Source: Bin87 sp965220055
GTDB taxonomy: Bacteria > Chloroflexota > Dehalococcoidia > Lucifugimonadales > UBA3495
Reading direction: 5' to 3'
Assembly: GCA_965220055.1 (NCBI GenBank)
Contig: CBDCPE010000004.1
Location: 2,914,001 to 2,978,000, forward strand
Length of the DNA stretch: 64,000 nt
Below are positions 1-8,861 of the stretch, in pieces. Within the stretch, counting starts at the first letter, position 1, and each line of letters starts with the position of its first letter. The translations under genes were made by a program, and so were the position numbers. Under the pieces are notes generated by a model. The model worked only from the letters and a program-made list of their open reading frames with translations. It did no database searches and had not been told where the DNA came from.

Positions 1-1066
1 GACGTGATGGGTGGACGGCGAAACGGCCTAAGGCAGCCGCGATATTGGGTTCTCCAGCCAATCGGATCACGCTGATGGTGAGGTTGCGCCGGGCGGCCAT
101 GATCTGGGGCGCGGAGCCAACGCGTACCGGAGAGCGGTCTTGGTCAAAGGTAAGGTCGAGAACCCAGTGCACTGGGTTCTCGATGCCCCAGTGTCCCCGC
201 CATCAGGTGAGGACCTTGCGGGACTGGCTTCCCGAGGCGGCAAGCTGGTAACGGCGTCGGCCAGTTCTCGCCGCGTGGAGTTCTGGTTAGTGGAGTTCTG
301 GTCGCGGACGCTAGTGTGGTGTAACTGAAGTTAGTAGTAATAGTATCAGCGATGAGGTATCCTCCGGGTGAGCAGTCCCGAGGGAGGATAACCATGGCCA
401 TCGGACGACCAATGCCACCGCTGATTTTGGACGACATGGAGCGGGAAACTCTGGAGCGGTGGGTGCGACGACCGAAGACGGCGCAAGCCCTGGCGCGGCG
501 GGCCAGAATGATACTGGCCGGCTCCGAAGGCCGGAGCAACACCGCCGTGGGCGCCGATCTGGGGGTGTCCGACGCAACGGTGGGCAAATGGCGTGCGCGG
601 TTCTTGGAGCGGAGTTTGGATGGCCTGTCGGACGAGCCCCGCAGCGGTCGGCCCCGAGCGGTTACCGATGATGATGTGGAACGGGTGATTACGCTGACGT
701 TGGAGACCACACCTAAAGACGCCACCCACTGGAGCACTCGGTCCATGGCCCAGCGGTCCGGCCTGAGCCACAACACCATCCGCCGCATCTGGCGTGCCTT
801 CGGACTGCAACCCCACCGCACCGAGACGTTCCAGCTGTCGGCGGATCCCTGCTGCATCGAGAAGGTGCGGGACATCGTGGGGCTTTATCTGGACCCGCCG
901 GATCGGGCGTTGGTGTTGTGCGTGGACGAGCAGTCCCAGGTTCAGGCCTTGGACCGGACCCGGCCGCTATTGCCGATGCGCCCCGGACAGGCGGAACGGC
1001 GCACCCATGATTACCTGCGCCACGGCACCACGTCGTTGTTCGCCGCGCTGGATGCCAAAACCGGCA

Positions 1067-1076
1067 AGGTGATCGG
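1067..1076. repeat. 10-bp target-site duplication (left copy) of the ISAs1 insertion
   Basis: AGGTGATCGG here is repeated exactly at 2309-2318 on the other side of the ISAs1 element. The sequence occurs once at the same place in the uninterrupted IS630 copy near 49585, which proves it was duplicated on insertion. Confidence 0.93.
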
Positions 1077-2308
1077 CAGGGCAATCGCGTCTTATCCGAG
1101 GAGGACTTTGAGGAGGTAGTCCTCACGCCAACCGGCGTTGAGCCGTTTACCCTGGATGCCCACCTTCAGGGTGTTTTCGTTTTTCAGCAGGTTGTGGCTG
1201 ATGTGTCGCAGGGTGGCCATGTTCTGTGGCGCGTAGTCCTTACGCACTCGTCACTGGTCTTCTCCAAAGGCCACATCCAAGGTCCAATGCAGCGAGTTCT
1301 CGATGCTCCAATGGCTTCTGATGATGGACAGGAGCCGTTGTGCTGAGGCCACCAGACTGCTGATGTAGTAGCGAGGTTGACACGTGCCGCCCGCTGCGGT
1401 CTCACGACGACCGACCACTTTGACGGCCGCTTTCAGTTGAGGCCATTGTCCACGGGGGTCCAGATAATCCAGGCCATCCACCGACGCAATGGTCCAGCAT
1501 TCCCGCCGTTCCACCCGTCCGTGCCCTTTGTTCACGGTCTGGTCGTAGTCATAAGGCATCCCGTCAAAACCAAAAGCCTCGGCCCCGTCGAACAGGTCTC
1601 GTATGCCCTCGTACAGTTGACCCTGGTTTTCTTTCACCGCCAATACGTAATCGGCTCCGCCATCCACAATCTGCTGGGCAATCTCTCGCTGGCAACCCAT
1701 GGCGTCAATAGTCACGATGCAGCCAGTAAGGTCCAGCAGGTCCAGCAGTTGGGGAATGGCGGTGATCTCATTGGATTTCTCCTTAGTCTTGACTTGACCC
1801 AGGTTCAGGGTGTTCTGCGTCGCCCAGGCGCTGACCAGGTGCATGGCCCCCTTGCCTACCGACCGGTCGTGGGATCGTCGGGCCGTTTTCCCGTCAATAG
1901 CGACCACCTCGCCGGGCAGCAGCTCGGCGATGGCCTGGGTCCAGGATACGAAGCAGTTCTGGAACTGCGCCGGGTCCAAACGAGCGAAGACATCGCCGAA
2001 GGTGTCGTGGGAAGGGATGCCGCCTGGCAACTCCAGGAAGGTTTGAAACCATTCCAGCTTGCCCTTACCAAAGAGTTCCACATGTACCCAGGAATCAGCG
2101 CCGCAGATGGTGGCGCAAATGGCGATGGCGATGATGTCGACGAGTTTGTGGCGTCGCGTGCGTTCCACCCTGGGATCGTCCAGGTCGGCGAAATGATCAA
2201 GAATAGTTGCGTTAGGTGGCTGTGTCATGACCCTTGCCTCCACACGGTCAGCCGGATCATGGCAAATTAGCACATTTCTAAAATTTGCATTAAGACGCGA
2301 TTGCCCTG
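1077..2308 (-). mobile_element. ISAs1-family element inserted in IS630 copy A (innermost layer)
   Basis: The termini are perfect 18-bp inverted repeats, CAGGGCAATCGCGTCTTA at 1077-1094 and its complement at 2291-2308. They are flanked by the 10-bp direct repeat AGGTGATCGG at 1067-1076 and 2309-2318. Length is 1232 bp. The transposase reads leftward. The perfect duplication and intact ends mark this as the most recent of the three nested insertions. Confidence 0.93.
1092..2228 (-). pseudogene. ISAs1-family transposase with a late in-frame TGA
   Basis: The frame opens at ATG 2226-2228 (MTQPPNATILDHF) and runs 325 codons to a TGA at 1251-1253 after VAFGEDQ. It then continues in the same frame for 52 more codons (RVRKDYAPQNMATLRHIS ... 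LNAGWREDYLLKVLLG) to TAA at 1092-1094, two bases inside the terminal repeat. With the TGA read through, the product is 378 residues, the normal ISAs1 size, and the RK-x-x-AP-x-N motif after the TGA is conserved in the family. DGKTARRSHD and the DAMGCQREIA region show the catalytic core. A single nonsense change (from Ser or Cys) is the simplest reading. The element may still move if supplied in trans. Confidence 0.85.
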
Positions 2309-2318
2309 AGGTGATCGG
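2309..2318. repeat. 10-bp target-site duplication (right copy) of the ISAs1 insertion
   Basis: This is the second copy of AGGTGATCGG, directly abutting the right terminal inverted repeat that ends at 2308. IS630 transposase coding sequence resumes here. Confidence 0.93.
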
Positions 2319-3574
2319 CCAATGCCACCGACGCCACCGGGCCGTGGAGTTCCGCAAGTTCCTCGATACCATTGAGGCCGAAGTGCCCCTTGACCGGGAC
2401 GTCCATCTCATCGTGGACAACTACGCCACCCACAAGACGGCGCTGATCCGGAACTGGTTAGCCAAGCGGCCACGGTTCCACCGGCACTTCACGCCGACCA
2501 GCGCATCCTGGCTGAACCTGGTGGAGCGGTGGTTCGGGATGCTGACCGAGCAGCAACTACGGCGAGGGGTGCATCAGAGCAGCGGGGCACTGGAAGCCGC
2601 CATCTACCGCTATCTTGACCTTACCAACGAAAACCCCAAGCCCTTTATCTGGACCAAGACCGCCGACCAGATCCTGGCCAAGGTCGCCAGTTTTTGCAGG
2701 CGTACTTTAGATACATCACACTACGTTCCAGTCGGCATACCTGGCCCAGGCGAGGCCAGTCGCTGTAGCCTACCAGCAGGTCAGCGGCCCACAACCGCCG
2801 CGGTTCCACTCGACCACCGTGCGGGTCGGTCTGGACTGCCGGTGGTGGCGCGGGAGGTTCCGCATCCCCAATGGCCGTGAGGTCCGGCAACCGGGTGGGC
2901 TGGTTCCCCTTTACCGCGCAGCAGTAGTTCCCCCTTGAGCCACGATCCCCCTTGAGCCACGATCCGCGGGCATACCTCCCGCTGGGTGAACTGGGCATCA
3001 CCGGTTACCACCAGACCCTCCAGGTCCCACTGCCCCAGCAGACCCGCCACCGCGTCCAACTCATTCTTCTGCTCCCCCACCGCCTGCGGTCCCACCACGA
3101 TCCCGCCCTGAGGGGCGTAGGCCGCCACCCAATGCACCCCAGGCAACCGATCACCGTGCATCCCGCGCCGCGCTTTCCCGTCAATGGCCACCGCCGCACC
3201 CTCGGCCACCGCCGCACCCTCGGACCGGCCACGCGCTTGCAGCCATTGCCCCAAGGCCCTCTCGCAGGCCTCTCAGTCCAATCTGGTGAACACCTGATGC
3301 AGCGTGGACACGCACGGGGTGCGCTCCCCAGTGAACCTCAAAGCCGCGGACACTTCCCGGCCCTGGTCCTGGCCCCGCTGGCTGATGGCGTAAAGACGGC
3401 GCGCACCGCACAGCATGGCGCACACCGCCAATCCCCAAATCGCCCCCAGAGGATGCCGCTTCCCAGGGGCGCGGCGCGGGTCCGGCAACCGGCCCAACAC
3501 CTCGATCAGCGACAACCCAATTTCCGGTTCCTGCCATTGCCCCATCGCGCACCCCCAAACCTTGGGATGCCCTG

Positions 3575-3917
3575 ACCCTAGATCTCCTACCCGGGTTTCT
3601 CCAAGCTCGCCGCCATCCTTGTTTTCTACATAATCGAAAGACCCTGTCTTCGGACCGGCTCCGTTCGAAACCCATATCTTTTGGAGGGCCATGCGTTGGC
3701 GCGCCGTCCGGCGCCATCCGTGCCTCCGCCAGCGATGCCGAACATGCTCCTGTTGGCGGGTGGCGTTGTCTACGCGATGCGGTGGCTGCGACGATCGTCA
3801 GCCATCCACGAGCGCACGTACCGGTCAACTTGACCCCATATTTGCCCTGTGATTTACTTGCCCAACGGTCGCGCCAATTTTGGCCGTCGGGCTACGAACG
3901 CTCCCAGAGGATTAACC
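3575..3917. other. 343-bp gap between the IS cluster and the first catabolic gene
   Basis: No convincing gene. Open frames exist on the minus strand, but they overlap transposase frames and resemble no known family. GAGG at 3907-3910 is the ribosome-binding site of the next gene. The left part may be further degraded mobile DNA. Confidence 0.5.
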
Positions 3918-4961
3918 ATGCATTTCGGCATGTTCATGCAGTTCGAAACCCGCCCGGACAGCACCCAGGCTGCGTCCTTCTCCGAGGGTTTTGAACTGGT
4001 CGACACCGCCGAAGAATGCGGTCTTGAAGGGGCTTGGCTGGCCGAAATGCATTTCACTCCCGACCGGTCCGTGCTCTCGTCGCCGATAACGATTGCCAGC
4101 AGCATCGCGACGCGGACGCGCCGGCTGCGCATCGGGATGGCGGTATATGTGCTTCCGCTGAACAACCCCCTGCGGATCGCCGAGGAAGTCGCCACCGTCG
4201 ATCAGATCAGCGAGGGGCGGTTCGATTTCGGCATTGGCCGCAGCGGATTTGCCCGTTCCTACGACATCTACGGCGTTTCCTACAACGAGAGCCGCGGTCG
4301 CTTTCGCGAGGCGCTGGACATCATCATGTGGGCCTGGGAGGGAGAGCCGTTCTCCTACGACGGCAACTACTACCAGGTGACTAACGCGACCATCGCTCCT
4401 CTGCCTTACCAGCGTCCACATCCGCCTTTCTGCATGGCCGCCACCACCGCCGAGACCTTCCCCGGCGTCGACGGTTACCCGATCTTCGTAGGTCTGCGCG
4501 GCATGGACATCCCGGTACTTCGCGACAACCTCAAGCAAGACCGCGCCGCGTGGCAGGCCGCGGGACATCCCGGCAACGGTGACGTTTCCCTGCGCATCCC
4601 CGTTTACGCGGGCCTGACGGAAAAGGACGCGATAGAAGAGCCGTTCGAAAGCATCCAGGCATATTTTGGCCGCATGGGCCGGCTCTACGCCGCCGATTCC
4701 GGCTCGGCCGGCATCCAGGCAACCGAACTGCGCGACCAACGTGGCGCCCGTCTCTCCGCCCTCTCGTACGACGATATCCTCGCCACCAAGGTTGCCTTCG
4801 GCACTCCCGCCGGTTTGGTTGACCGCTTCACCCAACTTCGGGAGGAGCTCGGGCGGGATGGTGTCGTGGCCGAGTTCAACGCCGGCGGACTGATCCCTCA
4901 AGACGTCGTCGTACGGAATATCCGCCTATTGACTGAGAAAGTAATGCCGGCGTTCAAGTGA
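3918..4961 (+). CDS. LLM-class flavin-dependent oxidoreductase
   Basis: The 347-residue product is a bacterial-luciferase-like TIM-barrel enzyme, expected to bind FMN or F420 and oxidise or monooxygenate an organic substrate in the cytoplasm. It opens MHFGMFMQFETRP, then GAWLAEMHF, the family segment MAVYVLPLNNPLRIAEEVATVD and GRFDFGIGRSGF near residues 110-120, and YDIYGVSYNESRGRFREAL. ATG 3918 is preferred over upstream in-frame codons because AGAGG lies 7 bases ahead and the family N-terminus starts there. It leads a plus-strand run with a 2-hydroxyacid dehydrogenase, a quinone oxidoreductase, a methyltransferase and a second LLM protein. The substrate cannot be read from sequence. Confidence 0.88.
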   Translation: MHFGMFMQFETRPDSTQAASFSEGFELVDTAEECGLEGAWLAEMHFTPDRSVLSSPITIASSIATRTRRLRIGMAVYVLPLNNPLRIAEEVATVDQISEGRFDFGIGRSGFARSYDIYGVSYNESRGRFREALDIIMWAWEGEPFSYDGNYYQVTNATIAPLPYQRPHPPFCMAATTAETFPGVDGYPIFVGLRGMDIPVLRDNLKQDRAAWQAAGHPGNGDVSLRIPVYAGLTEKDAIEEPFESIQAYFGRMGRLYAADSGSAGIQATELRDQRGARLSALSYDDILATKVAFGTPAGLVDRFTQLREELGRDGVVAEFNAGGLIPQDVVVRNIRLLTEKVMPAFK

Positions 4962-5003
4962 AACGGCGCCGAGCACAATTGATTAGAAGAGGTGACCAAA
5001 ACC

Positions 5004-5993
5004 ATGAAAGTTGCCGTCCTTGATGACTATCAAAGCGTTGCCTCGAGCATGGCCGATTGGTCCAGCCTGACCGACGGCATCGAGGTCACCTTCTTTAGTG
5101 ATCATCTGGCAGAAGAAGATGCGTTGGCGACCAGCCTGGCCGATTTCGAGATCGTCATGGGCATGCGGGAAAGGACCGCTTTCCCGCGATCGCTCCTGGA
5201 GCGACTGCCCGCGCTGCGTTGCCTCATAACCACCGGAGCGCGCAACGCCTCTTTCGACACCGACGCGGCCACCGACCTTGGGATCACCGTTTGTGGGACG
5301 CCAGGCGCCGGCGAGGGTCCCACCGAGCTGATCTGGGGCCTGATCATTGGCCTGATGCGCCGCATCGCCGAGGAGGACCGGGCCACCCGCGACCAGGGGA
5401 AGTGGGGCATCCACGTGGGCTCCAGCCTGCAAGGGAAGACGCTGGCGCTGCTGGGCCTCGGACACATCGGCTCGCTGGTAGCCCGCGTCGGCAACGCGTT
5501 CGACATGCGCGTCATCGCGTGGAGCCAGAACCTCACGGCGGAAAGAGCCGCAGCGTGCCACGCGACACTGGTCGACAAAGACACCCTGTTCGCCGAGGGC
5601 GACGTGGTTTCCGTCCACGTCCGCCTGAGCGACCGCACTCATGGGCTGGTGGGCTCCCACGAGATCGGCCTGATGAAATCGACGGCGATCCTGGTGAACA
5701 TTTCCCGCGGCCCCATCGTGGCTGAATCCGCCCTGGTAGATGCCCTGCAACGCAAAGCCATCGGCGGCGCCGCGCTGGACACGTTCGACGTAGAGCCCCT
5801 GCCGGTCGACCATCCCTTCTTGACGTTGGACAACACTCTCATCACGCCCCACGTGGGATACGTCACGCAGGAAGGGTATCGCGCCTTCTACTCCGGCGTG
5901 GTCGAGAACATTCGCGCCTTCGCCTCCGGTGAGGCAATTCGGGTTATCAACCCCGACGTGCTCCAGTCGCCCAATCTGCGGGGGCCGGCCTGA
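5004..5993 (+). CDS. D-2-hydroxyacid dehydrogenase family protein
   Basis: A 329-residue NAD(P)-dependent dehydrogenase of the phosphoglycerate/formate/lactate dehydrogenase superfamily. The Rossmann motif LGLGHIGSLVARV lies near residues 152-164. The catalytic Arg is in HVRLSDRTHGL, the Glu in DVEPLPVDHP and the His in ITPHVGYVTQ. ATG 5004 is chosen: AGAGG at 4988-4992 has good spacing, whereas the in-frame GTG at 4992 overlaps it. It follows the LLM gene by 42 bp. It probably reduces or oxidises a 2-keto/2-hydroxy acid made in the same route, and a true serA role is unlikely given the context. Confidence 0.87.
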   Translation: MKVAVLDDYQSVASSMADWSSLTDGIEVTFFSDHLAEEDALATSLADFEIVMGMRERTAFPRSLLERLPALRCLITTGARNASFDTDAATDLGITVCGTPGAGEGPTELIWGLIIGLMRRIAEEDRATRDQGKWGIHVGSSLQGKTLALLGLGHIGSLVARVGNAFDMRVIAWSQNLTAERAAACHATLVDKDTLFAEGDVVSVHVRLSDRTHGLVGSHEIGLMKSTAILVNISRGPIVAESALVDALQRKAIGGAALDTFDVEPLPVDHPFLTLDNTLITPHVGYVTQEGYRAFYSGVVENIRAFASGEAIRVINPDVLQSPNLRGPA

Positions 5994-6022
5994 TAACGGC
6001 GGCCCCATCAGGAGAACCCCGA

Positions 6023-6994
6023 ATGAAAGCCTTGCGCATTGAAGAATACGGCAGTGTCGAAGTCCTGGAGTGGAAGGACGCACCGGAGCCCACGCCCAGC
6101 CCGCACCAGGTTCTCATCAAGGTCGACGCGGCCGGCGTAAATTACGCTGACATCATGCGCCGCCAGGGCAACTACCCGGGTCCGGATCTACCGGCCACCC
6201 TGGGGCTCGAAGCGGCGGGAACCATCACCGCGTTGGGTTCTGACGTCACCGACGGACGCCTCGCGGTGGGCCAACGGGTCATGGCGATGGGACCGCAGGG
6301 CCAGGCCGAATACGTTGCCGTGAATCACAATTTCGTCTTCCCGTACCCGGATGGCGTCGACCCAATTCACGCCGGCGGAATGCCCATCACTTTCCTCACG
6401 TCCTATCATCTGCTGAAGACGCGGGGACAGATGCAGGCGGGCGATACGGTCCTGGTCCAGGCCGGAGCCTCCGGGGTGGGCACCGTCGCCATCCAACTGG
6501 CCAAGGAGTGGGGGGCACGCGTGGTCGCTACCGCTTCCACGCAGGACAAGTTGGACCTTTGCAGTTCCCTCGGCGCGGACGTTACCATCAATTACACGGA
6601 AGCGGATTTCGAGGACGAGGTGAAAGATCTGACTGACGGGCGCGGCGTGGCGCTGGTGCTGGAGTGCGTGGGGGGCCCAGTGCTCGAAAAGTCGGTGCGT
6701 TGCGTGGCCTCGTACGGGCGGGTGGTCAGCTATGGCAACGCCAGCGGTCAGACGGCTAACCTGGCGGCCGGCGACATCACCACCGTCAACCGCACGGTCA
6801 TCGGGTTCAGTATGGGCCGGTCGCCCATCGGCTCTCTAGATCACCAGGGTGCGATGGACGACCTGCTGCCGATGATCATCGACGGGCGAATGAAGCTGAT
6901 CGTCGATCGCGTTTTACCGATGTCGGAGGCGGGCAACGCCCATCTGCACCTTGCTTCACGCGGCACCCGCGGCAAGGTTATCCTGACCCCGTGA
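6023..6994 (+). CDS. NADPH:quinone oxidoreductase / zeta-crystallin-type MDR protein
   Basis: The 323-residue medium-chain dehydrogenase/reductase has no catalytic or structural zinc cysteines, as in quinone oxidoreductases. It shows the GroES-like N-terminus with VDAAGVNYADIMRRQGNYP, then the cofactor motif AGASGVGTVAIQLAKEWGARVVATAS and the VLECVGGPVLEKSV core. AGGAGAA lies 7 bases before the ATG. Its TGA stop overlaps the GTG start of the methyltransferase (GTGA, 6991-6994), so the two are translationally coupled. It probably reduces an enone or quinone intermediate. Confidence 0.88.
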   Translation: MKALRIEEYGSVEVLEWKDAPEPTPSPHQVLIKVDAAGVNYADIMRRQGNYPGPDLPATLGLEAAGTITALGSDVTDGRLAVGQRVMAMGPQGQAEYVAVNHNFVFPYPDGVDPIHAGGMPITFLTSYHLLKTRGQMQAGDTVLVQAGASGVGTVAIQLAKEWGARVVATASTQDKLDLCSSLGADVTINYTEADFEDEVKDLTDGRGVALVLECVGGPVLEKSVRCVASYGRVVSYGNASGQTANLAAGDITTVNRTVIGFSMGRSPIGSLDHQGAMDDLLPMIIDGRMKLIVDRVLPMSEAGNAHLHLASRGTRGKVILTP

Positions 6995-7833
6995 TCTCCG
7001 CCGCCGAACGATGCGCCGCCATACACGACGCGGCGCTGGCGGAGGGACGCTTCGCCGACCATAGCCGGAGAGCCGACCACTGGGCTGACCTGGCGGAATT
7101 GTTCCGCCTGGACCCCCATCGTGAGTGGGACCAAAGCCTCCACGCGATCGCCGGTTACCTGCGGTCGCCGGACGTACTCCTGGACATTGGAGGCGGGGCC
7201 GGCCGCGTGTCGCTGCCGTTGGCCGGCCAGGTGCGTGAAGTCGTGCTAGTGGAGCCGTCGGAAAGCATGCGGGGCCAATTTATCGAGTCGCGGGACGAAG
7301 CTGGCATCGCGAATGCGCGCGTGTCGCCCGACTGGTGGATGGACTCCAATGAAACCGGCGACGTGGTTCTCACGTCGGACGTCACCTATTTCGTGCGCGA
7401 CATCGTTCCCTTCCTCGCCAAGCTGCACAACTCCGCGTCTCGACGGGTGATCATATCGATTTGGAGACCCACCCCCGGCGACATGGACAACGAGCTGCGG
7501 CGCGTCCTCTTCGATGAGCAACCTCCTCCGTGGCCAGGGCTGCCCGAACTGGCCGCCGTCCTGTGGGAAATGGGTCTGTTGCCCGATGTCCGTATCGTTC
7601 CGGAGCCTCCCTGGTGGATACCGGAAACGGCCGGCGCTCTGTCCAACGAGCAGGCCGTGGATCTGGCGATGCGCCGACTGGAACAAGAGGACGACGATCC
7701 CACTCGTCGCAAGATCGTGGACAACCTCGACCGCCTATTCGAGCGCGGCCCGGATGGCCTGAGCCCACGGTGGCTCCGCAACGCCCGTGCCGTGTTGATC
7801 ACGTGGGCCACCCACGGGCGGCCTCTGGATTGA
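6991..7833 (+). CDS. class I SAM-dependent methyltransferase
   Basis: 280 residues, GTG start inside the stop of the previous gene. Motif I is LLDIGGGAGRVSLPLA (about residues 63-78), followed by the acidic VLVEPSESM loop and the DVVLTSDVTYFV motif. The C-terminal half is rich in Trp/Pro (PPPWPGLPELAAVLWEMGL) and unlike common families, so the methyl acceptor is unknown. The tight coupling suggests it acts on an intermediate of the surrounding catabolic genes. Confidence 0.82.
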   Translation: MISAAERCAAIHDAALAEGRFADHSRRADHWADLAELFRLDPHREWDQSLHAIAGYLRSPDVLLDIGGGAGRVSLPLAGQVREVVLVEPSESMRGQFIESRDEAGIANARVSPDWWMDSNETGDVVLTSDVTYFVRDIVPFLAKLHNSASRRVIISIWRPTPGDMDNELRRVLFDEQPPPWPGLPELAAVLWEMGLLPDVRIVPEPPWWIPETAGALSNEQAVDLAMRRLEQEDDDPTRRKIVDNLDRLFERGPDGLSPRWLRNARAVLITWATHGRPLD

Positions 7834-7846
7834 ACGGGAGCACCCA

Positions 7847-8839
7847 ATGGACCGTATCGGCGTAGCCTTTGCCGGAGGCGGCATGACGCCGCCGGAAATA
7901 GTGGAGTGCGTTCAATTGGCCGAGGAACTCGGATACGACTCCGCATGGGTCGCCGAAGGCCACGGCGGTGACCAATTTTCCATCCTGACCGCGTGTGCGC
8001 TGGCCACATCCCGGATACGGCTGGGCACCGGCATCAGCAGCGTGTTCGTTCGCAGCGCTCCCACCATCGCCATGGCCGCCGCGTGCGTCGACCACTTCTC
8101 CAACGGACGCTTCATTCTCGGCTTGGGCAGCAGCCACAAGGTCCAGGTCGAGCCCGAACACGGCCTCGAGTTTGCCGGCCCCATCCCCCGGGTTCGTGAC
8201 ACGGTGGACATCGTCCGTCGCTTGCTGCGCGACGGCGTGGTGACCGACTACCAGGGCGAGGCAATCGGCATCGCCTCCTTCGACCTGCACTTCCCCACCT
8301 TCCGCCCGGAAATACCCATCTACCTCGCGGCGGTGTTCCCCAAGATGCTCGAGATCGCCGGTGAGATCAGCCAGGGGGTTTTGCTCACCTGGTGCACACC
8401 GGAATACGCCCGGACGGCCAGCGAGCACATTGCCGCAGGCGCGTCCCGAGCCGGCGTCGCGCCGGACAGCGTTGAAGTGGCGACGCTGGTTTCGGCTTCC
8501 GCGCCTGGCGCCGACGACAGTGGGATGCGGCGGGTGGCCGCAACCTACGCCGGGCGGTTCCCCAGGTACCGTCGGCTGATGGCCGAAGCGGGCTTCGCCG
8601 ACGAGGTTGAGATGGTACGCCGGGCCTGGCGCGTGGGCAACGAGGCGTTAGCCGAAAGTCTCGTCCCGGATGGCCTGATCGATCGCATGTCACTGCCAGC
8701 CGATCCGGGAACGGGGCGGGAAAGGCTGGCCGAATACCGGGAGGCAGGGATCACGTTGCCGATCATCGCACCTCGGGTATCCGGCCCGAACGCCGGCACG
8801 ACGGCGCAGCGGATCATCCGCGCCAACGCGCCGGCTTAG
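7847..8839 (+). CDS. LLM-class (F420-type) oxidoreductase
   Basis: The 330-residue luciferase-like protein starts 13 bp after the methyltransferase. RIGVAFAGGGMTPPEIVECVQLAEELGYDSAWVAEGHGGDQF is the canonical N-terminal barrel strand and loop of F420/FMN-dependent LLM enzymes. LGTGISSVFVRSAP, AACVDHFSNGRFILGLGSSHK and the RVRDTVDIVRRLLRDG helix follow, as in methylene-H4MPT reductase-like members. It shares only family-level resemblance with the LLM enzyme at 3918, so the two probably act on different substrates in one pathway. Confidence 0.87.
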   Translation: MDRIGVAFAGGGMTPPEIVECVQLAEELGYDSAWVAEGHGGDQFSILTACALATSRIRLGTGISSVFVRSAPTIAMAAACVDHFSNGRFILGLGSSHKVQVEPEHGLEFAGPIPRVRDTVDIVRRLLRDGVVTDYQGEAIGIASFDLHFPTFRPEIPIYLAAVFPKMLEIAGEISQGVLLTWCTPEYARTASEHIAAGASRAGVAPDSVEVATLVSASAPGADDSGMRRVAATYAGRFPRYRRLMAEAGFADEVEMVRRAWRVGNEALAESLVPDGLIDRMSLPADPGTGRERLAEYREAGITLPIIAPRVSGPNAGTTAQRIIRANAPA

Positions 8840-8861
8840 CGCCTAAATTGGTCGGGGCCGA

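Larger units (their letters stand above)
394..2715 (+). pseudogene. IS630-family transposase split by ISAs1 insertion
   Basis: The ATG at 394 follows GGGAGGA at 382-388. The 5' part (394 to about 1076) carries the HTH region and the first catalytic Asp (VLCVDEQSQ). The frame breaks after AKTGKVIG at the 10-bp duplication and resumes at 2309 as VIGQCHRRHRAVEF, with the second Asp (LIVDNYATHK) and the Glu (SWLNLVERWFG). Joined across one copy of the duplication it matches the 360-aa intact copy at 49175-50257. The stop codon TAA of that copy is TCA here. Without excision of the ISAs1 element it is inactive. Confidence 0.9.
314..2721 (+). mobile_element. IS630-family element (copy A), interrupted by an ISAs1 element
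   Basis: The element is flanked by TA at 312-313 and 2722-2723, the expected IS630 target duplication. Its ends are imperfect inverted repeats (GTGTGGTGTAACT at the left, AGTGTGATGTATC at the right read inward). Subtracting the inserted 1232 bp and its 10-bp duplication leaves 1166 bp, exactly the length of the intact copy at 49172-50337, to which it is nearly identical. It sits inside the ISAs1-type transposase described separately and is itself interrupted at 1077-2308. Confidence 0.9.
1..3545 (-). pseudogene. ISAs1-family transposase, decayed and split by IS630 insertion
   Basis: The likely start is the ATG at 3543-3545 (MGQWQEPEIG...), followed by the family N-terminal signature DPRRAPGKRHPLG and the AMLCGARRLYAI segment. 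A TGA stop lies at about 3273, before EACERALGQW. AVAIDGKARRG carries the first catalytic Asp. Past about 2950 the frame shifts to one reading YCCAVKGNQPT and LVGYSDWPRLGQVCRLER. The IS630 element splits that last motif, and the frame continues at 311 as SVRDQNSTNQ, RRELADAVTSLP and, after another shift, GHWGIENPVHWVLD and the C-terminal NIAAALGRFAVHPSR at the window edge. The gene cannot make an active transposase. Two tandem duplications (3186-3221 and 2930-2963) lie within it. Confidence 0.8.
1..3574 (-). mobile_element. ISAs1-family element, outermost layer of a nested insertion, left end outside window
   Basis: The right-hand terminus, read on the minus strand, begins CAGGGCATCCCAAGG at 3574, the CAGGG start typical of ISAs1 elements, 29 bp before the transposase start codon. 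The coding sequence runs leftward, is interrupted at 312-2723 by an IS630-type element, and resumes at 311 down to the window edge. The other terminus lies beyond base 1. The element is decayed, with a nonsense codon, frameshifts and tandem duplications, so it is probably the oldest of the three nested elements. Confidence 0.75.

Noticed and set aside
144..875. Long minus-strand open frame (243 codons) opposite the IS630 transposase
   Set aside because: It is the antisense shadow of a GC-rich transposase. The same shadow appears at 49776-50411 opposite the intact copy, and it has no family resemblance.
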